Shown: piece by piece, positions 13,224 to 22,880 of the stretch
Layout of the letters: the number at the start of each line of letters is the position of its first letter
How positions within the stretch are numbered: the stretch's first letter is position 1
Origin: Rhinopithecus roxellana
Taxonomy: Eukaryota > Chordata > Mammalia > Primates > Cercopithecidae
Direction: 5' to 3'
DNA length: 64,000 bases
Assembly (NCBI RefSeq): GCF_007565055.1
Contig: NC_044554.1
Location: 141,235,463-141,299,462 of the forward strand
Notes under the pieces: generated by a model
The model's input: the letters and a program-made list of their open reading frames with translations, nothing else
Database searches by the model: none
Told to the model about the DNA's origin: nothing
Made by a program: the position numbers and the translations under genes

Positions 13224-13358
13224 CTCTGGAATTTCTTCACTTAGACCAAGTCTTGGTTTACCTGGACCCCATCCTGGTCCTTTAAATATGACAGAAAACT
13301 TATTGAAGAATCCAGGTGTAGCCCAGAATGTAGTCCATATGTAAAACAAGTGATGGAA
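13224..13358 (-). CDS. AGMO: AGMO coding exon, residues ~275-319
   Basis: This exon is 135 nt (45 codons), phase 0 at both ends, with acceptor TTTCTAG and donor GTAAAT. It begins FHHLFYIWTTFWATPGFF, runs through FKGPGWGPGKPRLGL and ends SEEIPE. The Gly/Pro-rich GPGWGPGKPRLG stretch is diagnostic of AGMO. The His-His at the start of the exon is conserved in family members I recall. The upstream intron holds two Alus, a MIR, a MER5-like fragment and a small inverted-end element. The downstream intron holds one Alu. Confidence 0.97.
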
Positions 13359-13732
13359 CTAGAAAGAATAAAAAAAGAGCTTATTTCAAATAAGATAAAT
13401 ATGACAGAAAGAATAAATACCAAAGATTATGTATATTTTTTATTGTTCAAGGTAATTTACATATATTAACACATACGTTATGCATGATTAGAGCAATAGA
13501 AATTAATGTGTAATTGCATTCCGTGCTGTAATCTATTCTATGCACTGTGTACCATTAAGTGTGTTTTTGTCAGTATTTCTGAAGTTCAATAAAACTGTAA
13601 TTTTGAAATGTAAAATCAGGGCAATTGTTTAGACAATCAGCAAAGTAGAAAAAAATGAGTTAAGAGGCTTTGCTTCCAACAGAATTAACTAGCACCCTGT
13701 GCACTCAACATCCTTCCCTAAGGACACCTTTT

Positions 13733-14026
13733 CTTTCTTTCTTTTTTTTCAAGATAGCATCTCACTCTGTTGCCCAGGCTGGAGTGCAGTGGAGCGACTT
13801 TGACTTACCACAACCTGTGCCTCCCGGATTCAAGTGATTCTCCTGCCTCAGCCTCCTGAGTAGCTGGGATTACAGGCGCATGCCACCATTCCAGGCTAAT
13901 TTTTGTATTTTTAGTGGCGACGGGGGTCTCACCATGTTGGCCAGGCTGGTTTTGAACTTCTGACCTCATGATCCACCAGCCTCGGCCTCCCAAAGGGATT
14001 ACAGGCCTGAGCCACCACGCCTGGCC
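13733..14026 (-). mobile_element. AluS-like, minus orientation
   Basis: A T-rich start (TTCTTTC runs) is followed by both arms, ending GAGCCACCACGCCTGGCC. The flanks carry the direct repeat GACACCTTTT at 13723-13732 and 14030-14039, a target-site duplication. A short internal deletion removes the usual GTGCTG in the CCCAAAGGGATTACAGG block. Confidence 0.94.
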
Positions 14027-14335
14027 AATGACACCTTTTTTAAGTGTTGCTCAATGGATACAAAAGTTGAACATGGAAACATATAAAGATTGAATATCTG
14101 TTTAAAATTTTAAAATATAAATCTCTATTTACTATATTGTGTTACAGACAACACATATTCATAAAAATACTCTGAGTAATTTGTGATACTAGACTTCTGA
14201 GTATTAAATAGTCCATATTCTGTAATTAGAGATCGAAAAGTTTGCTAACTGAGGCAAAAGTTCCCCTTAAGTCGCATAACAGGAATCCCACATTCTTTAA
14301 ATATCATGCATTTGACATGGATAGAAGTTAAAAGT

Positions 14336-14642
14336 GGCCAGGCGCGGTGGCTCATGCCTGTAATCTCAGTACTTTGGGAGGCTGAGGAGGGCAGATCATG
14401 AGGTCAGGAGATCGAGACCATCCTGGCAAACACGGTGAAACCCCATCTCTACTAAAAACACACACACAAAATTAGCCGGGCATGGTGGCAGGTGCCTGTA
14501 GTCCCAGCTTCTTGGGAGACTGAGGCAGGAGAATGGTGTGAATCCAGCAGGCGGCGGAGCTTGCAGTGAGCAGGGATCGCACCACTGTACTCCAGCCTGG
14601 GTGACAGAGTGAGACTCCGTCTCAAAAAAAAAAAAAAAAAAA
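14336..14642 (+). mobile_element. AluY-like, plus orientation
   Basis: The element begins GGCCAGGCGCGGTGGCTC and ends in a pure A tail. A 14-bp target-site duplication, AGAAGTTAAAAGTG, is present at 14323-14336 and 14643-14656. It lies about 300 bp from a minus Alu, so the two could pair in the AGMO pre-mRNA. Confidence 0.95.
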
Positions 14643-14969
14643 AGAAGTTAAAAGTGTGCCCACATGTGATAGGTGTTCAATAAATGTTTGCTATTTATGA
14701 CATATATATGATCATAATGCACCAGGAGACTAAAAAGACTCCTAGGGGTTGAGCATCAGCTATAGACTCTAGAGACGAGTTCTATGATAATTATAGAAAT
14801 AAATTAACGGAGAAAGAAGTTTTGACTTTATCAGAATTTGTGATTTTGCTAGTATTTTCATTGTGTTTTTAATGAGTTGAACCATTAAGATTATAAAAAA
14901 TAACTTAAGAATTGCTTAAAATATCATAACAAGGAATCTGAAGTAATTAAGAAATAATTTAGAACATAA

Positions 14970-15097
14970 CCATTTATGCCTAGTGTTCCATTATTGGAAT
15001 GCTAAGCATGTAGGAATTATTTGCATCCTACTGCTCAAGGTCACCACCAAGGTCTAATTGGAAAAATTAAAAAAATTGCAACCTCAGGCATAAATGG
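14970..15097. mobile_element. small inverted-end element (MITE-like), unassigned
   Basis: CCATTTATGCCT at 14970-14981 is matched by its exact reverse complement at 15086-15097, bounding a 128-bp segment. The size and the inverted ends fit a non-autonomous DNA transposon. I do not recognise the family and cannot see a target-site duplication, so this could also be a chance inverted repeat. Confidence 0.4.
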
Positions 15098-15887
15098 GTT
15101 AATGGAATAGATCTGAGGAATAGGTAAATGTTAGGCTGAAACTTCGCCTGGAGCTTTGCAATAATAATAATATAGAAAACTAATGTGCTTAGAAGTTATA
15201 ATGTACATTAATAAACTTATCTGTTTTGTAATTTTGGAAACTGACTACAGTTTTGTTTCTATCATTCTGGACACAAGCCATGAAAACTACATGGTTATGT
15301 TTTAAAAGAAAATATTGTTTTTCACTTATTTATTTCTCAGTGCTCTGAAAATGTACGATGCCAAAGGAGGGCAAGGTGAATTATTTACGCCTAATAATAA
15401 GGAAAACAAACAAACAAACAAGCAAAACCCTATGTCTGTTGGAAGTCATCCTAAGTTGCTTTGATGCCTCTGCAGAATAGGTGAGAAATTTACCTGTATA
15501 TAAAGGAATGGAGGTGAAAATAAGTGAATGTTTTTATAAGTTCAAGTACTCCTAATTATCACAACTTGCCGGCTTGACATTTCTGACAATATAAGTGAAC
15601 ATGTAAAACACTAAACCTTAGACCCACTAGTGACAATTACCATGCTGAAGGAAACGTGAGGGGAAAGACCTGGAGAATTGAACCTAACACAGTTTCAGCA
15701 GCTGTTCATAAATACTTGTGATTTTCTGACCACCATTCCTCTCAAAATACTAATCATCCCACTATTTGTGCAGTTCTTATTGTATTTAATATTCACTTTC
15801 TCATTCTATCTCAGTTATAAACCCCCTTTTCCTCAGCAAGACTGTACACTCCCAAAGCCTTGCCTCTGAAAGAAATCACCCACCAAC

Positions 15888-16020
15888 CAGCAGCACTGGC
15901 ATCATATAAGGTGCTTGTTTAGAAACACAGGATCTTGGAATAGACCACAAAACTACTGAACAGAATCTGCATTTTAGTAGGATCCTCTGATTCACATGCA
16001 CATTAAGTTTATAAAGTTCT
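15888..16020 (+). mobile_element. MER5-like hAT-Charlie fragment
   Basis: The order of short blocks (GGCATCATATAAGGTGCTTG, then a MER5-like pattern through GAATCTGCATTTTAGTAGGA and GATTCACATGCACATTAA) matches MER5-type non-autonomous DNA transposons. It is diverged, so the call is by eye. Confidence 0.5.
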
Positions 16021-16365
16021 GCCCTAGAGGATAGAGATGAAGTTGTCTATCTCTTTTTTAATGACTGCAATAAGGAGACAACTCCTATATGAAGAAAAAG
16101 TAGCTTTCAGTGTACTCTTTCTCAATTGGTTTTATTTACACAAAGCTTATTATTAAGAAAGGATCCAAAATATTTGCTTATATTCTCCTGAGAGATGGAT
16201 CATATTCTTAGTAAGTCTAATCAAGATAGAGACACAGAGAGAAATGCCATGTAGTTGAGAAGAAAGAAGAGAGATAATTACCTTTCTTCTTTTGGTGTAC
16301 TAGGAGATAAAAATACCTTTCACTGAACAACTGAAGGCAATCTGTTACGGCCTTTTATGTAAAGA

Positions 16366-16620
16366 GGCAGCACAGTGTATAGGTTAAATTGAATTCAGCC
16401 AGTCTTGGGCTTAGCTTTCAACCCACCTTGGTTAAGCTTACAGCTAACAAGTTTTGTAATTTTGGGTGAATTATTTAAATTCTGGGAACCTTGGTTTCCT
16501 CCACCAGAAAATGGGAATGAAAAGAGCCACTGCTTTATAAGGTTTTAGTAATAGCTACATTAAATATTATTCTGCTGCGCTGTTAGCAGTGCACATGGTA
16601 GAAGCCCAATAGATGTCAAC
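16366..16620 (-). mobile_element. MIR SINE fragment, minus orientation
   Basis: This shows a reversed MIR layout. A block with TTTTGTAATTTTGGGTGAAT corresponds to the MIR core region, followed by GGTTTCCTCCACCAGAAAAT and an A/T-rich end. It is strongly diverged, as is usual for MIR. Confidence 0.6.
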
Positions 16621-17411
16621 AATTTTGTTATTTCAACTTTCAGTGAAACTCAAAGTAGTCTGGAAAAGCTGACCCAACATGAGCCAGTAATTTCCTCACT
16701 TACCGAATGTTGTAACCAGTCCCCTGAACAGAGCTGTCATTGACCAACCTCTTCAGCTTTTCAAGTATTCTTATCTTTTTCTCATTTATGAGTGCCTAAC
16801 CCCAGGAGTATTTGTGGTGGTCTGACTCTGACAGATCGGAGCTTCACAGACATTCCTGATTTCTCTAGTGCCAACCATTGAGACCAATGAACAACCAGTA
16901 CCACATGTCTAACAGAAAACTGGTCCAGTCCGACAAGTCTTAGCAAGTGAGGTAATGTACAGACTTAACCAATCTGTAATAGTTCCTGACACTTGGGTCC
17001 AAGAAGAGTAACGCAAAGCCCTCATGTTGAATTTCTAACCAGAGTCATGCATCCTGGAAGCAAATATTTTTCTTACTGTGGGTTCAGCCTTAATTATACA
17101 TGTTACTATTGCTCCTACTGAATACATGAATATATTTCAGGTCCATTCTGAGAAAGGATATGTTTAGAAGCCACTTTCTTTGTCATTCTAGGCAGTAGAC
17201 ATATTTGAAAATTAGTTATTTTAAAATGTATTTTGCCTGATTTGATTCAAACGTTTGCTTGTGTAATAGAGTTGTTTCTAAATTTTTTATAGTTAAAAAC
17301 TTTTTTCAGGTTAGTGTAATATACTATCACTTTTCAACAGCTGATTTTTCTCTTAACTGTAAGATTTATGAAATGATATAAATGCAGAAAAATAAAAAAC
17401 AAGTATGTTAC

Positions 17412-17491
17412 CTGCACTCTGATTGGTTCAAATGTATTAATGGGATGTGTTAAGCCATATACAACTTTTTCATTTTCTGCTTCAAATGTCC
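17412..17491 (-). CDS. AGMO: AGMO coding exon, residues ~248-274
   Basis: This exon is 80 nt, with acceptor ATCTTCCAG and a weak donor GTAACA. After two bases that complete the Gly codon it encodes TFEAENEKVVYGLTHPINTF and ends EPIRVQ in phase 0. It follows an 89-nt intron (17492-17580) and precedes one of about 4.05 kb. The YGLTHP region is a recognisable AGMO segment just after the catalytic core, on the cytosolic side in topology models. I see no disruption. Confidence 0.97.
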
Positions 17492-17580
17492 CTGGAAGAT
17501 AAATATTAAGGATATGAGATTTGGCTTCCTGTAATTGAGGGAGATGATTTAATTTTTTGATTTTAATACATTTTACTTAC
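17492..17580 (-). other. AGMO: AGMO mini-intron (89 nt)
   Basis: This is a complete intron of 89 nt between GTAAGT (17580 downwards) and CCAG (ending 17492). It joins two coding exons in phase 1. The pyrimidine tract before the acceptor is weak and interrupted by A and G. Nothing but splice signals is expected inside. Confidence 0.95.
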
Positions 17581-17646
17581 CAAAAATTCTATCCCAAATA
17601 ATAAGAACACCAGCAAAATTTTTGTCTATGCAATAACGATTTCTGC
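17581..17646 (-). CDS. AGMO: AGMO coding exon, residues ~226-248
   Basis: This exon is 66 nt, phase 1 at both ends, with acceptor CTCATAG and a strong donor GTAAGT. It completes the Gly codon and then encodes RNRYCIDKNFAGVLIIWDRI followed by F and the first base of a second split Gly codon. The Asp-Lys-Asn and Trp-Asp residues after the third histidine cluster are typical of AGMO and related sterol-desaturase-like hydroxylases. It is separated from the next exon by only 89 nt. Because it is phase-symmetric, skipping would leave the frame intact but delete the stretch next to the active site. Confidence 0.97.
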
Positions 17647-18505
17647 CTATGAGACAAAATATTAGAAAATACTTTTTTCAGAAAAATAGTTATGCTTTTT
17701 GAGATACCTTCATCTTGTTTTTAGAACATATTCATAAAATTCAGATTTAAGCAAGAGTATGATTTCCCTGGAAATGTCTTCTCATTTACAACATCAGATT
17801 TTATTCTCTAATAAAGGAATTTTTATTTTCATTTTTCAATTAATTATACTAAAAAGGGGAAGTGTTTTCTTAAAGCTATATGTATGTTTTCTTGTCACCA
17901 TTTTTCAGTATAAATGGAATAAATGTAAATAATTATTTCAGGACCATTAAATAAAAATTAAGAATGAAATGATATCAAAAATTATAAATAAGAAATAAAA
18001 TAAGGAAACAATGTATGTAAATGTGTTTTTATTTTAAATTTTTGATGGGATGTCTCTCTATCCCTTTTCTCTGCATCTGTTTCAGGAAGGAAATTTTCTA
18101 CTTAGAGTGAGACTTGACTAGTTTTTTTAAGATCATAAAAGCCATAGTAAAAAATAAACTACCCTTAATTTTTTCAAAACTCATATCATATATATTTTTC
18201 CTGCTGCCAAATAATCAAATTATAATATAAATAACTGGTTATTATTTATTTAATACATTTTTTATAAAACTTAAGTAGACATGATGATATCCATATGACT
18301 GTAAATCTAAAGAAAAAGAATAATTAATTAGCCAAACCACAACCCCAAGAAACTCAACTATCCTGAGTTCCCATTCCTTTTCATGGTTTCCATGTATGCA
18401 ACCTCACATTTGAATGCGCAGATACAAGGAAAAATCTCCCATAGTGTAAAAGTAGAGATAGATTGGCTGAACAGATGCAGACACTGTTGCTATATACATG
18501 GTTTA

Positions 18506-18727
18506 AATAATGGTTCTGAATTAGTAGGGAAGTATTTTGCCCCTTAAGGAACATCTGGCAATTTCTGGAGACATTATTGGTAGCCACACCTGGGAGGGGA
18601 TACTAATGACAGCTAATGGGTGGGGGCCAGTGAGGTTGCTAAATTTCCTACAGTGCACAGAACATCCTCCACAACAAAGAAGTATCTGTCTCAAAATGTC
18701 AACAGTGCTGAGGTTGGGAAACCCTGA
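18506..18727 (+). mobile_element. MER20-like hAT-Charlie element
   Basis: This segment of about 220 bp has the MER20 block order: ACATCTGGCAATTTCTGGAG, then a CATCCTCCACAACAAAGAAG-type block, then AATGTCAACAGTGCTGAGGT and AAACCCTG at the end. A related copy lies at 25443-25650. The plus frame at 18537-18827 arises from it. The family name is from memory. Confidence 0.65.
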
Positions 18728-18942
18728 TATAAGCAGGTGGGGGTGTGGGAAAATGAAGTCAGAGGAAATAGCATCTGCTTCGGCTCCTTCTATTTCCTTT
18801 TATATGGAAGGAACTGCAAGTGTATAATCCCCTTGGCTTCTCCACTCCCTTACTAATTAGAGATGCTTCTTGACTTACGGAGAGGTTATATCCCAATAAA
18901 CCATCTAAATTGAAAAACATTGAAAGTCAAAAATGCTTTTAA

Positions 18943-19282
18943 TCAGGGTGGTGACTCAGGCCTGCAATCCCAGCACATTGGGAGGCCGAGGTGGGCAGAT
19001 CACCTGAGGTCAGGGAGTGTGAGATCAGCCTGATCAACATGGTGAAACTCCGTCCCTATTAAAAATACAAAAATTAGCTGGGCGTGGAAGTGTGCACCTA
19101 TAATCCCAGCTACTCAGGAGACTGAGGCGGAAGAATCGCTTGAACCCAGGAGGTGGAGCTTGCAGTGAGCAGAGATCGTGCCACTGCACTCCAGCCTGGG
19201 CGACAGAGTAAGACTGTCTCAAAAAAAAAAAAAAAAAAAAAAAAAGAAAGAAAGAAAGAAAAAAGAAAAGAAAAAAAAAAAA
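18943..19282 (+). mobile_element. AluS-like, plus orientation, with AAAG-rich tail
   Basis: Both Alu arms run to about 19220, followed by a pure A stretch and then (AAAG)n-like sequence to 19282. The extreme 5' end is degraded. GCTTTTAA at 18935-18942 and 19283-19290 is the likely target-site duplication. Confidence 0.93.
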
Positions 19283-19799
19283 GCTTTTAAATACGCCTCA
19301 TCTACTGAACATCATAGCTTAGCCTAGCCTGCCTTAAATGCGCTCAGAGCACTTATATCAGCCTGCAATCTTAGGCAAAAATCATCTAATACAAAGCCTA
19401 TTTCATAAGAAAGTGTTGAATATCTCACATGGTTTATGAAATACGGTACCAAAAGTAAAAAAAAATAAAATGGCTATATGGGTTCTTAAGGTATGGTTTC
19501 TACCAAACATGTATCACATTTCATCATTGTGAAAGTCGAAAAATCAGAAGTCGAACCATCATAAATCAGGGACTTTCTGTCCTCCCTGGAGTTGGAGAAT
19601 GACTGTTGAGTTTCTAAGAGGAAACCGCTTGTGCTCTCTGCCCTGGCCTCTCCTCCTGTGGAAGCCTGTGCTTCTGCTCAGCTCCCTGCCATAAACATAG
19701 GGCCCTGCCCTTCTTGGAAAGGCAGGGCTTCAGGGATTCAGGGTTGCTGAGGAAGACTAGAAACTTATAAAAACAGAACAATAGCATTTACTTACATAT

Positions 19800-20040
19800 T
19801 TATTTTACTGTCTTCCTTCTCTCAGTATTGTTTGTGAGATTTATTCATGTTGTTGCGTATAGCAATGGTGTAGGCATTTTCATTGTTATATCATTCTCCA
19901 TTACATGTATGATATAAAATTTATCTGTTCTACTGCTGAAAAACACTTGAATTCTTTCTGTTTTTTCTGTCACAAATAATGCTGATATGCACATTGCTAT
20001 ACAGGGCTCGGGGTACACAATGTGAACAATTTTGTTATTA
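19800..20040 (-). mobile_element. old L1 (L1M) 3' fragment, minus orientation
   Basis: The plus strand contains the reversed L1 ORF2-end/3' UTR block pattern: TTCATGTTGTTGCGTATAGC, then a CATTACATGTATGATATAAA region and AAATAATGCTGATATGCACA. It is highly diverged. Confidence 0.55.
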
Positions 20041-20552
20041 CTTAAGTTGGTGTCTTTAAACCTTAGGCACTAGCCACTTGGGATTTTCTCCTTGTCAGGG
20101 AAATGCAGCTTATATTGAGATTGTTCAAGGCCTTAAGCAGGAAGGTTTATTGGGCTCTCCTTAAATCAAAACAGTTTTCAAGACCACTAACTCTCTGCCT
20201 GTAGATGGGAATGACCTTCAGCACTGGGTCAAAGAGTAGCCTTTGACAGAATCCTTTAAAACATAAAATGTGCATCTCCTCAGCTGGTTAACCATTTTCT
20301 ACTACAATGGAGCTAAGATTTAGGCAGAACGAAAAATCCAAAAGTCAGATAGATAAATCCCCCCACTCCACCCACCAGTTCATACTTTAGAGATGAGGCT
20401 TGTACCAAAGAAGATAGAAAAGAAGAAACTATATTTATTTGTAAAACATGTGCTGACTATATCGGGGGATTGTGATTAAATGAAGTAAGGCAAATAATAA
20501 TGTATTTTTTAAAGAAATTAAGAGGAAAAGAGAAGAAATAGAACTTCCTTAC

Positions 20553-20619
20553 CATGATGAACCCTATGATGGCTAGGAGTATTAAGAATCAGTTCCAAAG
20601 GACCAAGGTTATTGATGAC
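20553..20619 (-). CDS. AGMO: AGMO coding exon, residues ~204-226 (HHRVHH motif)
   Basis: This exon is 67 nt, with acceptor TTTAAACAG and donor GTAAGG. It starts in phase 0 and ends after the first base of a Gly codon. The frame reads VINNLGPLELILNTPSHHRV and then HH. HHRVHH is the third histidine cluster (human H221, H224, H225), required for iron binding and activity in this family. All histidines are intact. The split Gly codon continues into the exon at 17581-17646 to give HHGRNRY, which is highly typical of AGMO. The 2.9-kb intron that follows contains an Alu, a MER20-like copy and an L1M fragment. Confidence 0.98.
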
Positions 20620-20814
20620 CTGTTTAAAACAGAAGGAATACTTATACATATAGTTATCATTAAATGTGTATTAGTATATAAATACTCACATTAGAAACTC
20701 ACATAAATTAAGAGATATTGCAAGTTTCAGGGTTGGTATCAGAGAGTGGAAAAAAGTTCCTCTGAAATCTGGAATTCGTATAAAGACAATAGTAATCTCA
20801 AAACTCTATTCTGA

Positions 20815-21005
20815 GAGGCAGCATGGTGAGTATGGTGTCATGGTTAAGAGCTAGACTTTCAGTTCAGCTTCAAGAATCTCCACTTATTACTGTGTGATCC
20901 TGGGGAAATGACTAGGTTTTCATATCTCAATTTTCTCATCTTTAAAATGGAAATAGTAACATATTTACATAATAATGTTGTTCTGAAGATTATTAATGTT
21001 ACTGT
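20815..21005 (-). mobile_element. MIR SINE, minus orientation
   Basis: This is a typical reversed MIR: GGTGTCATGGTTAAGAGC, then CTTATTACTGTGTGATCCTG, then TCTCATCTTTAAAATGGAAA and an AT-rich end. It lies about 200 bp upstream, in transcript terms, of the AGMO exon at 20553-20619. Confidence 0.75.
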
Positions 21006-22675
21006 ATTACATACCACTATCACCAAGGCACAATTCCCTTAGATTTCATGTTGTGTTACAGTTTTTGCCTTTCAACTATGGCTTTGATTATTTATGAGAG
21101 CAGGGCATTACCAGGAGAGTGAAAACACTGTGTTATGTTTCCTGGAGTTACTTTACCCTGTAATCAGCCATGCAGAAACAACTTAATATTGTATCAGTAA
21201 TCTATTACATTAGGGTGATCCTACTTACTCAAATAGAATACTAAATCATCTCTTACCTTTCAAGGCATCGTCTACCATTACATCTTAGAGGTGCAATTAA
21301 AAGTCAAATATGTAAAAGGGCCTTTTTTCACAATTAAAGTTACTTCAATATCTAGTGCCTAACTTTCTAATTAATTCTCACAACATTTCTTAGTAAGAAT
21401 CCCTTAGTTCTGAGTCTATAAATTCTAAAAATCGTAGGAACCAGGTAGGTGTCATGAAAAAAGTACAGCAGCCCACATGTAAGACATTTGGTATGTCATA
21501 TTAATAATATTGAACAACTTGAGATCTTCCACCAACCATGGCAGATATCAAGATATTTTACTTTTCTTTATTCACAATCTAAACTGATTTGTTAGAGCCT
21601 ACCAATGAAAAAATCAATACATTCTCATGATATTTTAAGACATGACTCACTTTTAGGGTTAGCTTCCATTTGCAGGACATATGAGGAATAAAGAAATGAG
21701 TTAAATGATGCTAAAGGGAAAAATAGTCACTGACAATTATGACACTGATATGAATTTGATAGTAAGTCAGTGCTGTGGGAAGAAATAGAGAGAGATGGGA
21801 CTGTTTAAGATGAAAAAATATTTAAGACACATAACTAAATTTAAGGTGTACACCTTGTTTAGATATTGATTTGAACAAACCCAACATAAAAGACATTTTA
21901 TAGGCAATAAAGAAAAATGTATTATAAACAGGGTGTTATTAATAGATGATAGGAAAAATATTATTTTCATTGGGAGTTATAATGGTATTGCCATTGTGTT
22001 AGAAGATGCATTTGTTTAGAGTTGTATAACTGAAATATGTATGACAGGAGATCCAGATTTTGCTATGAAATATTTTGGCAATGAAAAAAGAAAGAAAAAA
22101 AAAGGATAACTGATGCAAATAAATCAAAATCTTGAGTTTGAAACAAAATGATGGAGATATGTAAATTTATTCTGTTATTCTCTAATTTTATGAATGTTGG
22201 GAAAAATTTAAGTTAAAAACTTAAACAGAACAAATTGCTAATAATGTCCATAAATGCTCACTAAGCCAACTGGAAAATAATAGATTGCCTAAGTCTCAGA
22301 CATATTTCTAATTCAAAACTCTTTATCTAGCAGGGTTTAATTATTGTTTGGCAGTCTCTGATTAAAACACCCAATTTACAGTTGTTCAATAAATGTGAAC
22401 AGGTAGGGTGACCATACCATATTCAGCTTGTGGCAACGTGTAACCTCTTGAAATGGAAGCTGTGGCAATGTTGCCACATGTCAAAACTTATCCTTCTCTC
22501 AGACAGAGGCCATCAACATCTCTCCATTAGGCACAGTGTTTACCCACCTGAAAGAGACAGTTCTTGCCTCTCTCTCCGTTGCCCAGCTGCTAAAGGATTT
22601 CCAGTTTCCGTTACAGAACAGACAGAAACATTTGCATGCAAAAGAATGTATACTATATTTTATGTGTCAATTTAG

Positions 22676-22880
22676 CTCTCCCTCCTTTCCTCCTTCCTCC
22701 CTTTTCCTTCCTTCCTTTCTTCCTTCTCTCCCTCCTTCCTTCCTTCCTTCCTTCCTTCCTTCCTTCCTTCCTTCCTTCCTTCCTTCCTTCCTTCCTTCCT
22801 TCATTCCTTTCCTCCTTCCTTCATTCTTTTTTCTTTTCTTCCCATCCCTCTCTCTCTCTCTGCCTTGCTTTTCTCTAAGG
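22676..22880. repeat. polypyrimidine tract with (TTCC)n microsatellite
   Basis: An almost pure C/T stretch of about 200 nt. The core from about 22733 to 22801 is uninterrupted TTCC, close to 17 units, flanked by impure CTTCC/TCTC repeats. On the AGMO strand it reads GGAA. The overlapping plus-strand open frames (22430-22913) are only translated repeat. Confidence 0.97.

Larger units (their letters stand above)
13359..17411 (-). other. AGMO: AGMO intron (4.05 kb)
   Basis: This intron contains two Alus in opposite orientation (13733-14026 on -, 14336-14642 on +), a short element with inverted ends (14970-15097), a MER5-like fragment (about 15888-16020) and a MIR (about 16366-16620). An (AAAC)n tract lies near 15403-15421. 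The stretches 14660-14960 and 16630-17400 show nothing I can assign. Confidence 0.9.
17647..20552 (-). other. AGMO: AGMO intron (2.9 kb)
   Basis: This intron contains a MER20-like element (18506-18727, +), an Alu with an (AAAG)n-rich tail (18943-19282, +) and a diverged L1M 3' fragment (about 19800-20040, -). The part from 17650 to 18500 is AT-rich and unassigned. The stretch 20050-20400 is unassigned. Confidence 0.9.

Noticed and set aside
22676..22880. Regular repeats considered as a CRISPR-like array
   Set aside because: A simple tetranucleotide microsatellite without spacers, in a primate genome.
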